DNA from: Eubacterium sp. UBA3720
Lineage (GTDB): Bacteria; Bacillota; Clostridia; Lachnospirales; Lachnospiraceae
Assembly (NCBI GenBank): GCA_002371335.1
Contig: DFHP01000095.1
Coordinates: forward strand, 12,972-45,164
Direction: 5' to 3'
Length of the DNA stretch: 32,193 bases
Part shown: positions 7,834 through 16,878 of the stretch, in pieces
Layout of the letters: every line of letters starts with the position of its first letter
Position numbering within the stretch: position 1 is the stretch's first letter
Notes under the pieces: model-generated
Seen by the model: the letters and a program-made list of their open reading frames with translations, nothing else
Told to the model about the DNA's origin: nothing
Databases searched by the model: none
Translations under genes and position numbers: made by a program

Positions 7834-9258
7834 TTATACGGCAAGGAAGAATTTGATCAGGAACAGTATGGAGATAATGTAAGTAACAATGGAAATCTCT
7901 TTTGCTCTTCCTGTGAAGACTGCGATGACTGTGTAGGAGATCAGGCCGATACCGATGGCGTGTCCGATGGAACCGGAGATCGGCATTGCGATCAGCATAA
8001 GCGCAACAGGTACGCACTGATCGATCTCGTCGAATTTAACCTTGCTCAGTCCGGAGATCATCAGGACGCCGACATAGATCAGCGCGGATGATGTAGCGGC
8101 TGCAGGGATGATAGCGGCGATCGGAGAGATGAACATACATGCCAGAAACAGAACGCCTGTTGTCAGGGCTGTAAGACCTGTACGTCCGCCGGCCTCAACG
8201 CCTGAAGCGGATTCTACGAATGTGGTAACTGTGGAAGTACCTGTGCAGGCGCCGCATACAGTACCGACAGCATCTGCCAGAAGAGCTTCTTTCATATTAG
8301 GCATTTTTCCGTTTTCGTCTACCATGCCGGCACGGGAAGCGGTTCCGACCAGAGTACCGATCGTATCAAACATATCGATCATGCAGAATGTAATGATCAG
8401 AGTAACAGCCGTGAACCAGCCGATGCGGAAGAAATCAGTAAAGTCAAATTTGAACAATGTCAGATTTACCATATCTTTTACAGGCGGAATCCAGCTTGCG
8501 GTTGCAAGTGACGCGAAAGGATTTGCGCCGAGGAATACGAAATCGCCTACCCAGTAAATAATGGAAGCGGCGAGCATTCCCAGAAGAACTGCGCCTTTCA
8601 CATTGCGTTTTGCAAGGATGACGATAATAAAGAGTCCTACAAACATGGTAATTACTGTAAGTATCATTGCAGGATATCCATCGGCCATCTGAGTCTTGGC
8701 AACGCCGGGTGTAAGTGCGCCGAAGAAGTCACGCATTACATAGAAAGGACCGCCTTCAGCAGAGTAAATACCTACGTTAGAACCAAGACCGATATTCATC
8801 AGCATCAGGCCGATGGCGGGTGAAATGCCCAGACGTACGCCAAGCGGGATAGCGTCTACTATCTGCTCACGTATATTGAAGACGGACAGAATGATAAATA
8901 CGATTCCCTCGATCAAAATGATACACAGCGCCGCGCGGAAGCTTTCGAGATATGAAAGACCGGTAATGGCGACAATGTTTCCGACAACTACAGCGAAGAA
9001 GCTGTTCAGTCCCATGCCGGGAGCCATGGCGAAGGGCTTGTTTGCCGCAAAGGCCATAACAAACATACCGATGGCGGAGGCAACGCAGGTAGCCATGAAA
9101 ACGGCGTTCCAGAGCTCGCCACCTTCAGCGCCGAAGTTCGTCAGAAGATTGGGGTTCAGGGCAATGATGTAAGCCATTGTCATGAAGGTGGTAAGGCCGG
9201 CCATGATCTCTGTACGGACGTCGGTACCATTTTTTGAGAGCTTAAATAGATTTTCCAT
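7834..9258 (-). CDS. NCS2 purine permease of the AzgA/PbuG type
   Basis: This polytopic membrane protein of 474 aa, with roughly 12-14 hydrophobic segments, probably imports guanine, hypoxanthine or adenine by proton symport. The hallmarks are the N-terminal 'TDVRTEIMAGLTTFMTMAYIIALNP', then 'FAMAPGMGLNSFFA' and the later 'GTSTVTTFVESASGVEAGGRTG', all typical of the COG2252 branch rather than UraA or PbuX. GGGAGGTTCCTACC lies before the ATG. I looked for a purine riboswitch in 9259-9480 on the minus strand and saw none. The substrate among purines cannot be decided. The gene is divergent from the exonuclease gene. Confidence 0.92.
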   Translation of the reverse strand: MENLFKLSKNGTDVRTEIMAGLTTFMTMAYIIALNPNLLTNFGAEGGELWNAVFMATCVASAIGMFVMAFAANKPFAMAPGMGLNSFFAVVVGNIVAITGLSYLESFRAALCIILIEGIVFIILSVFNIREQIVDAIPLGVRLGISPAIGLMLMNIGLGSNVGIYSAEGGPFYVMRDFFGALTPGVAKTQMADGYPAMILTVITMFVGLFIIVILAKRNVKGAVLLGMLAASIIYWVGDFVFLGANPFASLATASWIPPVKDMVNLTLFKFDFTDFFRIGWFTAVTLIITFCMIDMFDTIGTLVGTASRAGMVDENGKMPNMKEALLADAVGTVCGACTGTSTVTTFVESASGVEAGGRTGLTALTTGVLFLACMFISPIAAIIPAAATSSALIYVGVLMISGLSKVKFDEIDQCVPVALMLIAMPISGSIGHAIGIGLISYTVIAVFTGRAKEISIVTYIISILFLIKFFLAV

Positions 9259-9351
9259 TTTGGTAGGAACCTCCCTTTCCTGATTGAATTGTTTATAAAA
9301 AATTTATACTTCCCATATTAATGGTTCTCCGTTCCAAAAGCAAGAAAAACG

Positions 9352-9380
9352 TTGCACTTTAAAGTGTTTACAGATATAAT
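9352..9380 (+). promoter_or_regulatory. Promoter with embedded palindrome, exonuclease gene
   Basis: TTGCAC (9352-9357) and TATAAT (9375-9380) are 17 bases apart. A perfect 12-bp palindrome, CACTTTAAAGTG (9355-9366), overlaps the -35 box and is a possible operator. The leader to the GTG at 9528 is about 140 nt. Confidence 0.6.
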
Positions 9381-9527
9381 GTTTATTGACTTTGTCAAGA
9401 TATTCAGCAGAAATTGAAGGTGACATGGTCTGCGATTGCCGGCGATGCCAGGGACATAAAGTAAAGCGACAGAAATAACAGGCGTGTGGTTTTGCTGCAG
9501 ACTATGAATATTGAGGCATTTATTTCA

Positions 9528-10490
9528 GTGAATTATATAGTCTTTGATCTGGAGTGGAATCAATGCCCTTATGGGAAAGGGCATGAAAATAAGAAACTTC
9601 CGTTCGAAATTATTGAGATCGGCGCAGTAAAACTGAATAATGACCGTGAGATAGTAGACACTTTTCACCGTATGATCAGACCTAAGGTGTATAAAAAGCT
9701 TCATTACAGGACAAGAGAGATCGTAAATCTGACGTCGAAAGATCTGCAGAACGGGACTCCTTTTCCGATAGCGGTGAAGGAATTTCTCACCTGGTCCGGC
9801 GGAGATTCTGTTTTCTGCACCTGGGGGAGCGTAGATCTGACTGAACTTCAGAGAAACATGAAGTTTTACGGCGAGCTTCATATGCTGAAAGGCCCGTTCC
9901 ATTATTATGATGTACAAAAGCTGTTTGCAGTGGAATTTGAGACCATGAAAAGCAGACGGTCTCTGGAGTACGGCGCGGATTATCTGCACCTGGAAAAGAA
10001 CAAAACTTTTCACAGAGCGCTTTCCGATGCCTGGTATACAGCTGAGATATTTCAGAAGATCGATATCAATGTGGTTCTTGCCTATGATTCGATCGATTCT
10101 TATCAGAATCCGAAGTTAAAGACGGAAGAGATCCACATGGTCTATAACGGCTATTCCAAATACATTTCCCGCGAGTTTCCCACGAAAGAGGTTGCGATGA
10201 TGGATGCGGAAGTAAAGGCATCTTATTGCTGTCTGTGCGGAAGAAATTCCAGGAAGAAGATCCGGTGGTTTTCTGCCAGCTCGAAAAACTATTACTGCAT
10301 GGCCGTATGTCCGGTCCATGGATATATGAAAGGGAAGATCCGCATGAAGCATAATGACGACGGCGGACTTTATGTGGTAAAAACGATCAAGGTCAGCAAT
10401 GAGCGGGAACTGGAAATGATTCGCGCGAAAAAGAATGAATTACGCGAAAAACGCCGTAAAAAACGTCATCAAATGGCGGCTACATCTTGA
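9528..10490 (+). CDS. DEDDh 3'-5' exonuclease with C-terminal zinc-finger-like cluster
   Basis: This 320-aa protein is predicted to remove nucleotides from 3' ends of RNA or DNA. From a GTG start at 9528 the protein begins 'MNYIVFDLEWNQ'. The five metal-binding or catalytic residues are D7, E9, D103, H162 and D167, the DEDDh pattern of RNase T/DnaQ enzymes. The C-terminal third has a CxxC...CxxxCxxH cluster ('CCLCG...YYCMAVCPVHG'), probably binding zinc, and ends in a basic Lys/Arg run suited to nucleic acid. Alternative starts at 9486 or 9504 would add 14 or 8 poorly conserved residues; GAGG at 9513-9516 favours the GTG. Its natural substrate is unknown. Its stop codon overlaps the -35 box of the next promoter. 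Confidence 0.85.
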   Translation: MNYIVFDLEWNQCPYGKGHENKKLPFEIIEIGAVKLNNDREIVDTFHRMIRPKVYKKLHYRTREIVNLTSKDLQNGTPFPIAVKEFLTWSGGDSVFCTWGSVDLTELQRNMKFYGELHMLKGPFHYYDVQKLFAVEFETMKSRRSLEYGADYLHLEKNKTFHRALSDAWYTAEIFQKIDINVVLAYDSIDSYQNPKLKTEEIHMVYNGYSKYISREFPTKEVAMMDAEVKASYCCLCGRNSRKKIRWFSASSKNYYCMAVCPVHGYMKGKIRMKHNDDGGLYVVKTIKVSNERELEMIRAKKNELREKRRKKRHQMAATS

Positions 10491-10516
10491 CAAAAAACAG
10501 GATGTATTTCTATACT
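10487..10516 (+). promoter_or_regulatory. Promoter for ileS, overlapping the upstream stop codon
   Basis: TTGACA (10487-10492) contains the TGA stop of the exonuclease gene. After 18 bases comes TATACT (10511-10516). This gives a leader of roughly 430 nt before ileS. Confidence 0.65.
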
Positions 10517-10955
10517 AATACACCAAAGAAGAACGTCATTTTTATGGCGTGCAAAAGAAAGAAGATACACATTAATGAAATGAATCGCGCCGGAAAGATC
10601 CGGCGGGATTGATTTTCGTGTATGTTAAACCTTATCGAAGGGCCTGCCTGCCGGCTTTGCCGGAGAAATATTCTATCCGGCATCGGAGGAAATTTCCCGC
10701 GGGAAAAGCGTCCGGGCAGCAAAAACAACTTCGGAGGATCACATGTCCGCGCAGACGGCGACAGGCATGCGCTGTGCGCGCCGCGGCAGGAAAGGGAGAG
10801 CCTTCCTGATGAAAAACAGTGATCCGGAGGGAATATATCGCGGCGGATGATTTAAGGCGCAGAAATATCAGAGGGCAGCAGAAGAAGAGACCGGATACAG
10901 GAAAAGGATATCGATGACGCCGGAAAAAATGGTGATAAAATAGCAGGAGGAAGCG
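10517..10955 (+). other. Long ileS leader without a recognisable T-box
   Basis: No protein-coding gene is credible here; the short open frames are Arg-rich and lack ribosome binding sites. A CGCCGGA-AAGA-TCCGGCG hairpin lies at 10588-10605, and GC-rich partly self-complementary stretches follow to about 10800. The antiterminator motif expected of a T-box (AGGGTGG...ACCGCG) is absent. The last 20 bases carry the ileS ribosome binding site GCAGGAGG. Confidence 0.5.
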
Positions 10956-13900
10956 ATGTATCAGAAAGTAGATACGAAAGCCAATTTCGTTGATCGGGAA
11001 AAAGATACCGAGAAATTCTGGGAAGCCGAACAGATTTTCCAGAAGAGCATGGAGCAGCGCGAGGGATGTCCTCGCTATACATTTTATGACGGACCGCCTA
11101 CAGCGAACGGTAAACCGCATATCGGACATGTTCTCACCCGCGTGATCAAGGATATGATCCCGAGATATCGCACAATGAAGGGATATCAGGTGCCGCGTAA
11201 AGCAGGCTGGGATACACATGGACTGCCGGTAGAGCTTGAAGTTGAGAAAAAGCTGGGACTGGACGGAAAAGATCAGATCGAAAAATACGGTATTGAACCG
11301 TTTATCAAAGAATGTAAGGAAAGCGTCTGGAAGTATAAGGAAATGTGGGAGAAGTTCTCCGCACAGGTAGGCTTCTGGGCAGATATGGACGACCCGTATG
11401 TTACATATGAAAACGACTTCATCGAGTCGGAGTGGTGGGCGCTTAAACAGATCTGGGACAAAGGTCTGCTTTACAGAGGATTTAAGATCGTGCCTTACTG
11501 TCCGCGATGCGGCACGCCGCTTTCGGCGCAGGAGGTGGCCCAGGGATACAAGACCGTAAAAGAAAGATCTGCCGTTGTACGTTTCAAGGCAGTCGGTGAA
11601 GACGCATATTTTCTGGCGTGGACCACAACGCCATGGACGCTTCCGTCCAATGTGGCTCTCTGCATGAATCCGGACGATACATACTGCAAGGTAAAATGTA
11701 TCGACGGTTATACGTATTATATGGCGGAGGCGCTTCTGGATAAGGTGCTCGGACCGCTGGCAGAGGAAGGACAGAAAGCGTACGAGATCCTTGAAACATA
11801 TAAAGGAAAGGATCTGGAGTATAAAGAGTATGAGCCGCTGTTTGACTTCGCGGGAGAATGCGCGGAAAAAACAGGAAAAAAAGGTTTCTACGTCATGGTC
11901 GACGACTACGTAACAATGTCTGACGGTACAGGTATCGTACACTGCGCGCCTGCTTTTGGTGAGGACGATAACCGTGTATGCTCCGGATATGACATGCCGT
12001 TCCTGCAGTTCGTGGATTCCAAAGGAAACATGACAAAAGAAACTCCTTATGAGGGAACTTTCGTAAAGAAAGCGGATCCGATCATCCTGACGGATCTGGA
12101 CAAGGAAGGAAAGCTGTTTTCGGCGCCTAAGTTTGAACACGATTATCCGCACTGCTGGAGATGTGATACGCCGCTTATTTATTATGCCAGAGATTCATGG
12201 TTCATAAAAATGACGGCAGTCCGTGACGAGCTTTTGAAAAACAACGATACCGTAAACTGGATCCCGAAGGGAATCGGCGAAGGCCGTTTCGGAGACTGGC
12301 TGAAAAACGTTCAGGACTGGGGAATCTCCCGCAACAGATACTGGGGAACTCCGCTGAACATCTGGAAATGCGAGGAGTGCGGACATCTTCATTCTATCGG
12401 CAGTATTGAGGAGCTGAAATCCATGTCTCCCGACTGCCCCGACGATATTGAACTGCATCGTCCGTATATAGATGATGTTACCGTAAACTGTCCGAAGTGC
12501 GGCAGGGTCATGCGGCGTACTCCGGAGGTGATCGACTGCTGGTTCGATTCCGGCGCAATGCCGTTCGCTCAGCATCATTATCCGTTTGAAAATCAGAAAA
12601 TATTTGAAGAGCAGTTCCCTGCCCAGTTTATTTCAGAAGCCGTAGATCAGACCAGAGGATGGTTCTATTCACTGATGGCTATCTCCACACTTCTGTTTGA
12701 CAAGTCTCCTTATGAGAACGTTATCGTTCTGGGACATGTGCAGGATGAGAACGGACAGAAGATGAGCAAATCCAAAGGAAATGCCGTTGATCCGTTTGAC
12801 GCTCTCGAAACATACGGCGCAGACGCGATCCGCTGGTATTTCTATATAAACAGTGCGCCATGGCTTCCGAACCGTTTCAACGGCAGGACAGTCAGTGAAT
12901 ACAGCAGAAGATTCATGGGTACATTGTGGAATACTTACGCATTCTTCGTGCTCTACGCAAATATTGACGGATTCGATCCCACGAAGTATGAGCTGGACTA
13001 CGAAAAGCTTTCCGTAATGGATAAGTGGCTCCTTTCAAAACTCCAGACTACGATCAGGGATACGGATGATAATCTGAACAATTACAGAATTCCGGAGGCG
13101 GCGCGCGTTCTGGAATCATTTGTAGACGACATGAGCAACTGGTATGTCCGCAGATGTCGTTCGCGTTTCTGGGCAAAAGGCATGGAGCAGGATAAGATCA
13201 ACGCGAACATGACGCTTTATACGGCTCTTGTAGAGTTCTGTAAAGCCGCCGCTCCGATGATTCCTTTCATGACGGAGGATATTTACCAGAATCTTGTGAG
13301 AACAGTCGATCCGTCAGCGCCTGAAAGCATTCACCTCTGTGATTACCCGAAGGTAAAAGAGGAGTGGATCGACGAAAAGCTGGAAGAGGATATGGAGCAT
13401 CTGCTTCAGATCGTTGTTCTCGGCCGCGCGGCAAGAAACAAGTCCAATCTGAAGAACCGTCAGCCGTTGGCACACATTTATGTGAAATGTGATTTCGACC
13501 TGAATGATTTCTATAAAGAAATTATTGAGGATGAATTAAATATTAAGTCACTGGAGTTCGCAGATATGGTAAAATATAATATCAAACCAAATCTGCGCAC
13601 CTGCGGACCAAAGTTCGGCAAGCTTCTGGGAGCTTTGAGAAAGACGCTTCCGGCCATGGATGGAAACGCAGCGGTTGAAGAACTTCGTGCAAACGGCGTT
13701 CTTAAGGTGGAGCTTAACGGAGATCAGATAGAACTTGAAGAGGCGGATCTTCTGATCGAGACCGCTGAGGATCCGGAGCTTGTGGCAGAGACCGACAACG
13801 GAGTAACAGTTGTTCTGGACAGCAAACTTACGGAAGAGCTTCTTGAGGAAGGTTTTGTGCTGGAGCTTACGAGCAAGATTCAGACGATGCGGAAGGAAGC

Positions 13901-14096
13901 CGGCTTTGAGGTTATGGACCGCATCAATGTATATGCGAAAGATAACGCAAAGATCGAAGAAGTGCTGAACAAATACAGCGATGATATCCGAAAGGTCGTT
14001 CTGGCGGACGAGATCATCACAGGACGGACGGAGGGACCCGGAAAATCCTGGAATATCAATGGTGAGAAGGTGGTTCTTGCTGTCAGAAAAAATTAA
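10956..14096 (+). CDS. ileS: Isoleucine-tRNA ligase, type 2
   Basis: IleRS charges tRNA-Ile in the cytoplasm. The 1046-aa protein has the class I signatures HIGH at residues 55-58 ('NGKPHIGHVL') and KMSKS at 602-606. The editing domain is long, with the conserved 'WTTTPWTLPSN' segment, and is followed by 'GIVHCAPAFGEDD'. The Cys pairs 'CEECGH' and 'CPKCGR' are likely zinc sites. The length and motifs suit the type-2 (eukaryote-like) form often linked to low mupirocin sensitivity; that inference is from pattern only. AGGAGG lies 8 bases before the ATG. The anticodon-binding domain runs to the C-terminus and looks complete. Confidence 0.96.
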   Translation: MYQKVDTKANFVDREKDTEKFWEAEQIFQKSMEQREGCPRYTFYDGPPTANGKPHIGHVLTRVIKDMIPRYRTMKGYQVPRKAGWDTHGLPVELEVEKKLGLDGKDQIEKYGIEPFIKECKESVWKYKEMWEKFSAQVGFWADMDDPYVTYENDFIESEWWALKQIWDKGLLYRGFKIVPYCPRCGTPLSAQEVAQGYKTVKERSAVVRFKAVGEDAYFLAWTTTPWTLPSNVALCMNPDDTYCKVKCIDGYTYYMAEALLDKVLGPLAEEGQKAYEILETYKGKDLEYKEYEPLFDFAGECAEKTGKKGFYVMVDDYVTMSDGTGIVHCAPAFGEDDNRVCSGYDMPFLQFVDSKGNMTKETPYEGTFVKKADPIILTDLDKEGKLFSAPKFEHDYPHCWRCDTPLIYYARDSWFIKMTAVRDELLKNNDTVNWIPKGIGEGRFGDWLKNVQDWGISRNRYWGTPLNIWKCEECGHLHSIGSIEELKSMSPDCPDDIELHRPYIDDVTVNCPKCGRVMRRTPEVIDCWFDSGAMPFAQHHYPFENQKIFEEQFPAQFISEAVDQTRGWFYSLMAISTLLFDKSPYENVIVLGHVQDENGQKMSKSKGNAVDPFDALETYGADAIRWYFYINSAPWLPNRFNGRTVSEYSRRFMGTLWNTYAFFVLYANIDGFDPTKYELDYEKLSVMDKWLLSKLQTTIRDTDDNLNNYRIPEAARVLESFVDDMSNWYVRRCRSRFWAKGMEQDKINANMTLYTALVEFCKAAAPMIPFMTEDIYQNLVRTVDPSAPESIHLCDYPKVKEEWIDEKLEEDMEHLLQIVVLGRAARNKSNLKNRQPLAHIYVKCDFDLNDFYKEIIEDELNIKSLEFADMVKYNIKPNLRTCGPKFGKLLGALRKTLPAMDGNAAVEELRANGVLKVELNGDQIELEEADLLIETAEDPELVAETDNGVTVVLDSKLTEELLEEGFVLELTSKIQTMRKEAGFEVMDRINVYAKDNAKIEEVLNKYSDDIRKVVLADEIITGRTEGPGKSWNINGEKVVLAVRKN

Positions 14097-14248
14097 CAGG
14101 GAAATTTGTAAGAGAGGGAAAAAGGATAACAGGTAACCGGATGTGTGAACGCTGCATTTGTCATGAGGCTTGTGCAGGCGCGAACACATCACCTTCCATC
14201 CTCCGGGGCGGAAGGGCGAAAAGCATTTGACGATAGTAGGGAGAAAAA

Positions 14249-16711
14249 ATGATCAATCCGGTATTAAAGAAAAAAAGGTTTAAAACTGAATTCAAGGAAG
14301 CGCTTAGAACATTGTTCAGAACAGATCTGGAAAATGCTTCTACACATCAGATCTATCAGGCAGTAGCATACGTAGTAAAAGACGCTGTCATTGATAACTG
14401 GATGAAAACACAGAAAACAGTAAAACAGAAAGATCCAAAGATCGTATACTATATGTCTATGGAGTTCCTGACCGGAAGATACCTTGGAAACAACCTTCTT
14501 GATCTGACAGCTTATCAGGAAGTAAAAGAAGCGCTTGAAGAGATGAATATCGATATCAACGCCATCGAGGATGAAGAGAGAGATCCGGCGCTTGGAAACG
14601 GCGGACTTGGAAGACTTGCGGCATGTTTCATGGATTCTCTTGCAACACTGGGATATGTAGGCTACGGCTGCGGTATCCGTTACCATTACGGCATGTTCAA
14701 ACAGAAGATCGTTGACGGAAGGCAGGTGGAGGAGCCGGATAACTGGCTTGCGGACGGAAGCTATCCGTTTGAGCTGAAACGCCCTGATCATGCAAAAGAA
14801 ATCAAATTCGGCGGATATGTAAGCGTTAAATACGATCCGGAAACAGAGCGCAATTACTTCAGCCAGGAAGGCTATACTTCAGTACGCGCGATCCCGTACG
14901 ACCTTCCGATCCTCGGATATAACAATAACGTGGTAAACACACTCAGGATCTGGGATGCTGAGGCGATCAACGATTTCTCACTGTCATCTTTTGACAAGGG
15001 CGATTATCACAAAGCCATCGAGCAGGAAAATCTGGCGCACACTATCTGCAACGTTCTTTACCCGAACGACAATCATATGGCAGGTAAGGAGCTTCGTCTG
15101 AAACAGCAGTATTTCTTTGTTTCAGCTACGCTTCAGACAGCGATCGAGAAATATAAGAAGAGCCATGATGATATCCGCAAACTCTATGAGAAAGCATGCT
15201 TCCACATGAACGATACGCATCCGACACTTGCGGTTGCGGAGCTGATGAGGATTCTTCTGGATGAAGAGGGTCTGACATGGGAAGAGGCATGGGATGTAAC
15301 TACAAAATCCTGCGCGTATACTAACCATACGATCATGGCAGAGGCTCTTGAGAAATGGCCGATCGAGCTGTTCTCCAGACTGCTTCCGAGAATTTACCAG
15401 ATCGTCGAAGAGATCAACAGACGTTTCTGTGAGGAGGTCCGCGGAAGATATCCTAATGATCAGAGAAAGATCGAAAAAATGGCTATCATCTATGACGGAC
15501 AGGTTCGCATGGCAAATCTGGCTATCGTCGGCGGATTCTCCGTAAACGGCGTTGCCAAACTGCATACGGACATTCTCGAGGAGAGAGAACTTCATGACTT
15601 CTACGAGATGATGCCGGAGAAATTCTCGAATAAGACAAACGGTATCACACAGAGACGTTTCCTGCTTCACGGAAATCCGCTCCTTGCAGACTGGGTAACC
15701 GCGCATATCGGAGAAGACTGGATCACAGATCTGTCAAAGAACGAAGGACTGATGATATATGTCAATGACAAAAAGGCACAGGCTGAGTTCATGAATATTA
15801 AATATCAGAACAAGGTACGCCTTGCGAAATACATCCTTGAGCATAACGGTATCGAGGTGAATCCGAGATCTATCTTTGACGTTCAGGTCAAGAGACTTCA
15901 TGAGTACAAGAGACAGCTGCTGAATATCCTTCACATCATGTATCTGTACAATAAGATCAAAGAACATCCGGAAATGCCGTTCTATCCGAGAACTTTTATT
16001 TTCGGCGCAAAGGCAAGCTCAGGATACAGAAGAGCAAAAGCTATCATCAAGCTGATTAACAATGTAGCTGACGTTATCAATAATGACGCTTCTATCGATG
16101 GAAAGATCAAAGTAGTATTTATCGAAGACTATCGTGTAAGCAATGCTGAGTTGATCTTTGCGGCAGCAGATGTTTCCGAGCAGATCTCTACAGCTTCCAA
16201 AGAGGCTTCAGGTACAGGAAACATGAAGTTTATGCTGAACGGAGCTCTTACTCTTGGAACACTTGACGGAGCCAACGTTGAGATAGTTCAGGAGGCCGGC
16301 GAGGAGAATGCTTTCATCTTTGGACTGAAGGCTGACGAAGTTATGCGCTATGAGCGTGAGGGCGGTTATGATCCGATGCAGTACTTCAATAATGACGCTG
16401 ACATCCGTCAGGTACTGATGCAGCTGATCAACGGAATGTACTCCAACGGAGATATGGACATGTTCCGCGAGCTTTATAATTCCCTTCTTCATGCTAACGG
16501 CGGAGAGCCTGCAGACCGTTACTTTATCCTTGCGGACTTCAAGGCCTATGCAGCTGCACAGGAGCAGGTAGAGGCCAAGTACATAAATGAGGCTGAGTGG
16601 GCTAAGGCTGCTATGATAAATACAGCAAAGGCCGGCAAGTTCAGTTCTGATCGTACGATCCAGGAGTATGTAGATGACATCTGGAAAATGGAGAAAATTG
16701 TAGTAAAATAA
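14249..16711 (+). CDS. glgP: Glycogen/alpha-glucan phosphorylase
   Basis: GlgP releases glucose-1-phosphate from the non-reducing ends of glycogen or maltodextrin using phosphate and pyridoxal phosphate. The 820-aa length is typical. The N-terminal 'YYMSMEFLTGRYLGNNL' and 'ALGNGGLGRLAACFMDSLATL' segments are hallmark. The PLP lysine lies in 'EASGTGNMKFMLNGALTLGTLDGANVEI' at about residue 660. AGTAGGGAG precedes the ATG. It sits downstream of ileS after a 152-base spacer without a clear terminator, so readthrough is possible. It may recover glucose from the glucan that the amylosucrase-family protein at 26.4 kb could make. Confidence 0.96.
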   Translation: MINPVLKKKRFKTEFKEALRTLFRTDLENASTHQIYQAVAYVVKDAVIDNWMKTQKTVKQKDPKIVYYMSMEFLTGRYLGNNLLDLTAYQEVKEALEEMNIDINAIEDEERDPALGNGGLGRLAACFMDSLATLGYVGYGCGIRYHYGMFKQKIVDGRQVEEPDNWLADGSYPFELKRPDHAKEIKFGGYVSVKYDPETERNYFSQEGYTSVRAIPYDLPILGYNNNVVNTLRIWDAEAINDFSLSSFDKGDYHKAIEQENLAHTICNVLYPNDNHMAGKELRLKQQYFFVSATLQTAIEKYKKSHDDIRKLYEKACFHMNDTHPTLAVAELMRILLDEEGLTWEEAWDVTTKSCAYTNHTIMAEALEKWPIELFSRLLPRIYQIVEEINRRFCEEVRGRYPNDQRKIEKMAIIYDGQVRMANLAIVGGFSVNGVAKLHTDILEERELHDFYEMMPEKFSNKTNGITQRRFLLHGNPLLADWVTAHIGEDWITDLSKNEGLMIYVNDKKAQAEFMNIKYQNKVRLAKYILEHNGIEVNPRSIFDVQVKRLHEYKRQLLNILHIMYLYNKIKEHPEMPFYPRTFIFGAKASSGYRRAKAIIKLINNVADVINNDASIDGKIKVVFIEDYRVSNAELIFAAADVSEQISTASKEASGTGNMKFMLNGALTLGTLDGANVEIVQEAGEENAFIFGLKADEVMRYEREGGYDPMQYFNNDADIRQVLMQLINGMYSNGDMDMFRELYNSLLHANGGEPADRYFILADFKAYAAAQEQVEAKYINEAEWAKAAMINTAKAGKFSSDRTIQEYVDDIWKMEKIVVK

Positions 16712-16878
16712 TGTATAATATCATTTAAAGGACAGCATCAGATGCGAAGGGTACTGCATCTGGTGCCGTCACATTATTTGTCGTAGATGCGGGGAGTATT
16801 GCAAAGGGGTGATTTTCCCGGAATTTACGTCAGTAGAAGAACACATACAGTACATAATGATGGACGGGAGGCGAGACG

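Noticed and set aside
9259..9480. Purine riboswitch before the purine permease
   Set aside because: A GGTTCCTACC stretch near the start recalls the purine aptamer, but the conserved paired loops are missing.
10609..10822. Small Arg-rich proteins in the ileS leader
   Set aside because: Overlapping frames of 66 aa with no ribosome binding site and biased GC-rich composition.
10632..12152. 506-aa minus-strand open frame
   Set aside because: It is antisense to ileS and its composition is a mirror of that gene; no ribosome binding site or domain was seen.
14140..14190. Terminator between ileS and glgP
   Set aside because: GATGTGT/ACACATC pairs over a 37-base loop with no T-tract.
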